This document shows, one piece after another, positions 6,385-6,953 of a stretch of 6,953 nt of DNA. Below the pieces are notes generated by a model. That model ran no database searches, was not told where the DNA came from, and saw only the letters and a list, made by a program, of their open reading frames with translations. Source of the stretch: SZAS-79 sp031376265 (lineage in GTDB: Bacteria > Pseudomonadota > Gammaproteobacteria > Burkholderiales > SG8-39); assembly GCA_031376265.1 (NCBI GenBank), contig JANMDK010000183.1:1-6953 (forward strand), in the 5' to 3' direction. The position numbers and the translations under genes are program-made. Each line of letters begins with the position of its first letter. The stretch's first letter is position 1.

Positions 6385-6713
6385 CGCCGCCTCCTTTCGT
6401 TGACCAGAGCGCGAAATCGCGTACATGCGAGTTCCATCTCCGTTCGCGGAGCACGCTGGGCCTTCTTTTCGAATGCATGGATCACGTAAATTCCTTCCAC
6501 GAACTTGGCTACGTAGATGACCCTGAAGGCGCCTTCCGCGCGTATCCGCAATTCGCTCACCCCCAGCCCGATCGAGGGCATCGGCTTCCAGTCGAGTGGC
6601 TCAAGGCCCTCCTGTAACCGCGCGACCTGGCGGCCAATCCTGCCCCTTGCCAGTCCCGGAAACGCTCGTATCGCTTCCAGGCTGTCGCCGAGCCACGTAA
6701 CGGGCTTGCGCAT
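6381..6713 (-). CDS. higB: HigB/Gp49-like toxin (RelE superfamily)
   Basis: 110 residues from ATG 6713. KPVTWLGDSLEAIRAFPGLA (3-22), VARLQEGLEPLDWKPMPSIG, then LRIRAEGAFRVIYVAKF and IYVIHAFEKKAQRAPRTEME follow the PF05973 'phage-derived Gp49-like' pattern, members of the RelE/HigB superfamily of ribosome-dependent mRNA interferases. The C-terminus is strongly basic (four arginines). ATG 6713 is preferred because it opens with the conserved KPVTWLGDS. An in-frame ATG at 6788 would add 25 residues unlike the family. Only a weak GGA lies before 6713. The stop overlaps the antitoxin start (ATGA), giving a complete coupled HigBA-like pair. Activity is inferred from the family alone. Confidence 0.87.
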   Translation of the reverse strand: MRKPVTWLGDSLEAIRAFPGLARGRIGRQVARLQEGLEPLDWKPMPSIGLGVSELRIRAEGAFRVIYVAKFVEGIYVIHAFEKKAQRAPRTEMELACTRFRALVNERRRR

Positions 6714-6716
6714 GAG

Positions 6717-6736
6717 TTTATCCGTTTTGATATAAA
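6717..6736. promoter_or_regulatory. AT-rich imperfect inverted repeat before the higB-like gene
   Basis: TTTAT-N10-ATAAA sits directly upstream of ATG 6713 in an otherwise GC-rich region. HigA-like proteins bind inverted repeats at this position, so it may be an operator or overlap a -10 box. The arms are short, and no full promoter could be assigned. Confidence 0.25.
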
Positions 6737-6787
6737 AGGCAAGCTGATCCCGCGGCCACATCTTCCAGGCTGGCGTCCCGCATGCCA

Positions 6788-6811
6788 TTCAACCAACGTA
6801 GACCGGTTGAA
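6788..6811. repeat. 7-bp inverted repeat upstream of the TA cluster
   Basis: TTCAACC-N10-GGTTGAA has perfect arms whose centres are 17 bases apart. It lies between the NRPS remnant and the higB-like gene, about 75-100 bases upstream of the latter. It could be an operator site or a junction relic; it could also be chance. Confidence 0.3.
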
Positions 6812-6835
6812 GGTCGTTGACGCCCCGATGGACGC

Positions 6836-6953
6836 CTACAATAGGTACTGGAGAGCGCCGCTCGGAAGGTGGCGCACCAGGTCGCCCGTTCGATACATCC
6901 GCGCGCCGCCGGCCGGTTCAAACGGGTCCGGCACAAAGCGCTCGGCGGTGACG
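6836..6953 (-). pseudogene. Truncated NRPS adenylation domain fragment
   Basis: The minus strand enters from the right edge with an open frame of 38 residues ending at TAG (6838-6836). It reads TAERFVPDPFEPAGGARMY, then RTGDLVRHLPSGALQYLL and stop. ERFVPDPF and Y-RTGDL are the conserved region before and at core motif A7 of nonribosomal peptide synthetase adenylation domains. In intact enzymes, QYL is followed by GR-x-D and the A8-A10 motifs, the carrier domain and so on. None of these appears in any frame downstream, so the gene is cut off two codons before its stop. An upstream part probably lies beyond the window. The most likely cause is a deletion or insertion at about 6842. Confidence 0.72.

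Noticed and set aside
6718..6936. Minus-strand 72-residue frame in the gap before the higB-like gene
   Set aside because: It overlaps the clear NRPS fragment in a different frame and shows no family signal.

Overview
This is a GC-rich, gene-dense bacterial window. A TonB-type energy transducer, an exported ankyrin protein and Shine-Dalgarno-led genes point to a Gram-negative, most likely a high-GC member of the Pseudomonadota. The exact taxon cannot be read from the sequence.

Left part (1-2163): a divergent pair starts from one palindrome, ATGCAT at 674-679. An exported ankyrin-repeat protein runs leftward and off the window. A TonB-like protein runs rightward and is followed after 23 bases by a classical short-chain dehydrogenase/reductase (SDR).

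Middle (2180-4650): two tightly coupled minus-strand genes, converging on the SDR. A luciferase-like (LLM class) flavin monooxygenase comes first, and its stop overlaps the start of a class C beta-lactamase-fold serine hydrolase/esterase (TGATG). SDR, LLM monooxygenase and esterase could form an alcohol-to-ketone-to-ester-to-acid catabolic set. That is inference only. A 14-bp palindrome lies just upstream of the monooxygenase start.

Right part (4698-6713): a minus-strand cluster of toxin-antitoxin (TA) genes. In transcription order it holds a HigB/Gp49-like toxin, a HigA-like HTH antitoxin, a short apparent C-terminal remnant of a second HigB-like toxin, a second HigA-like antitoxin, an addiction-module antitoxin-like protein, then a DUF433 antitoxin with a DUF5615 PIN-like toxin under its own probable promoter. 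Two TA pairs look complete, while two antitoxin-type genes have no intact toxin beside them.

Right edge (6836-6953): the TA cluster abuts a broken nonribosomal peptide synthetase adenylation domain. It is recognisable up to its A7 motif and then runs into a stop, so the cluster appears to sit at a rearrangement junction.
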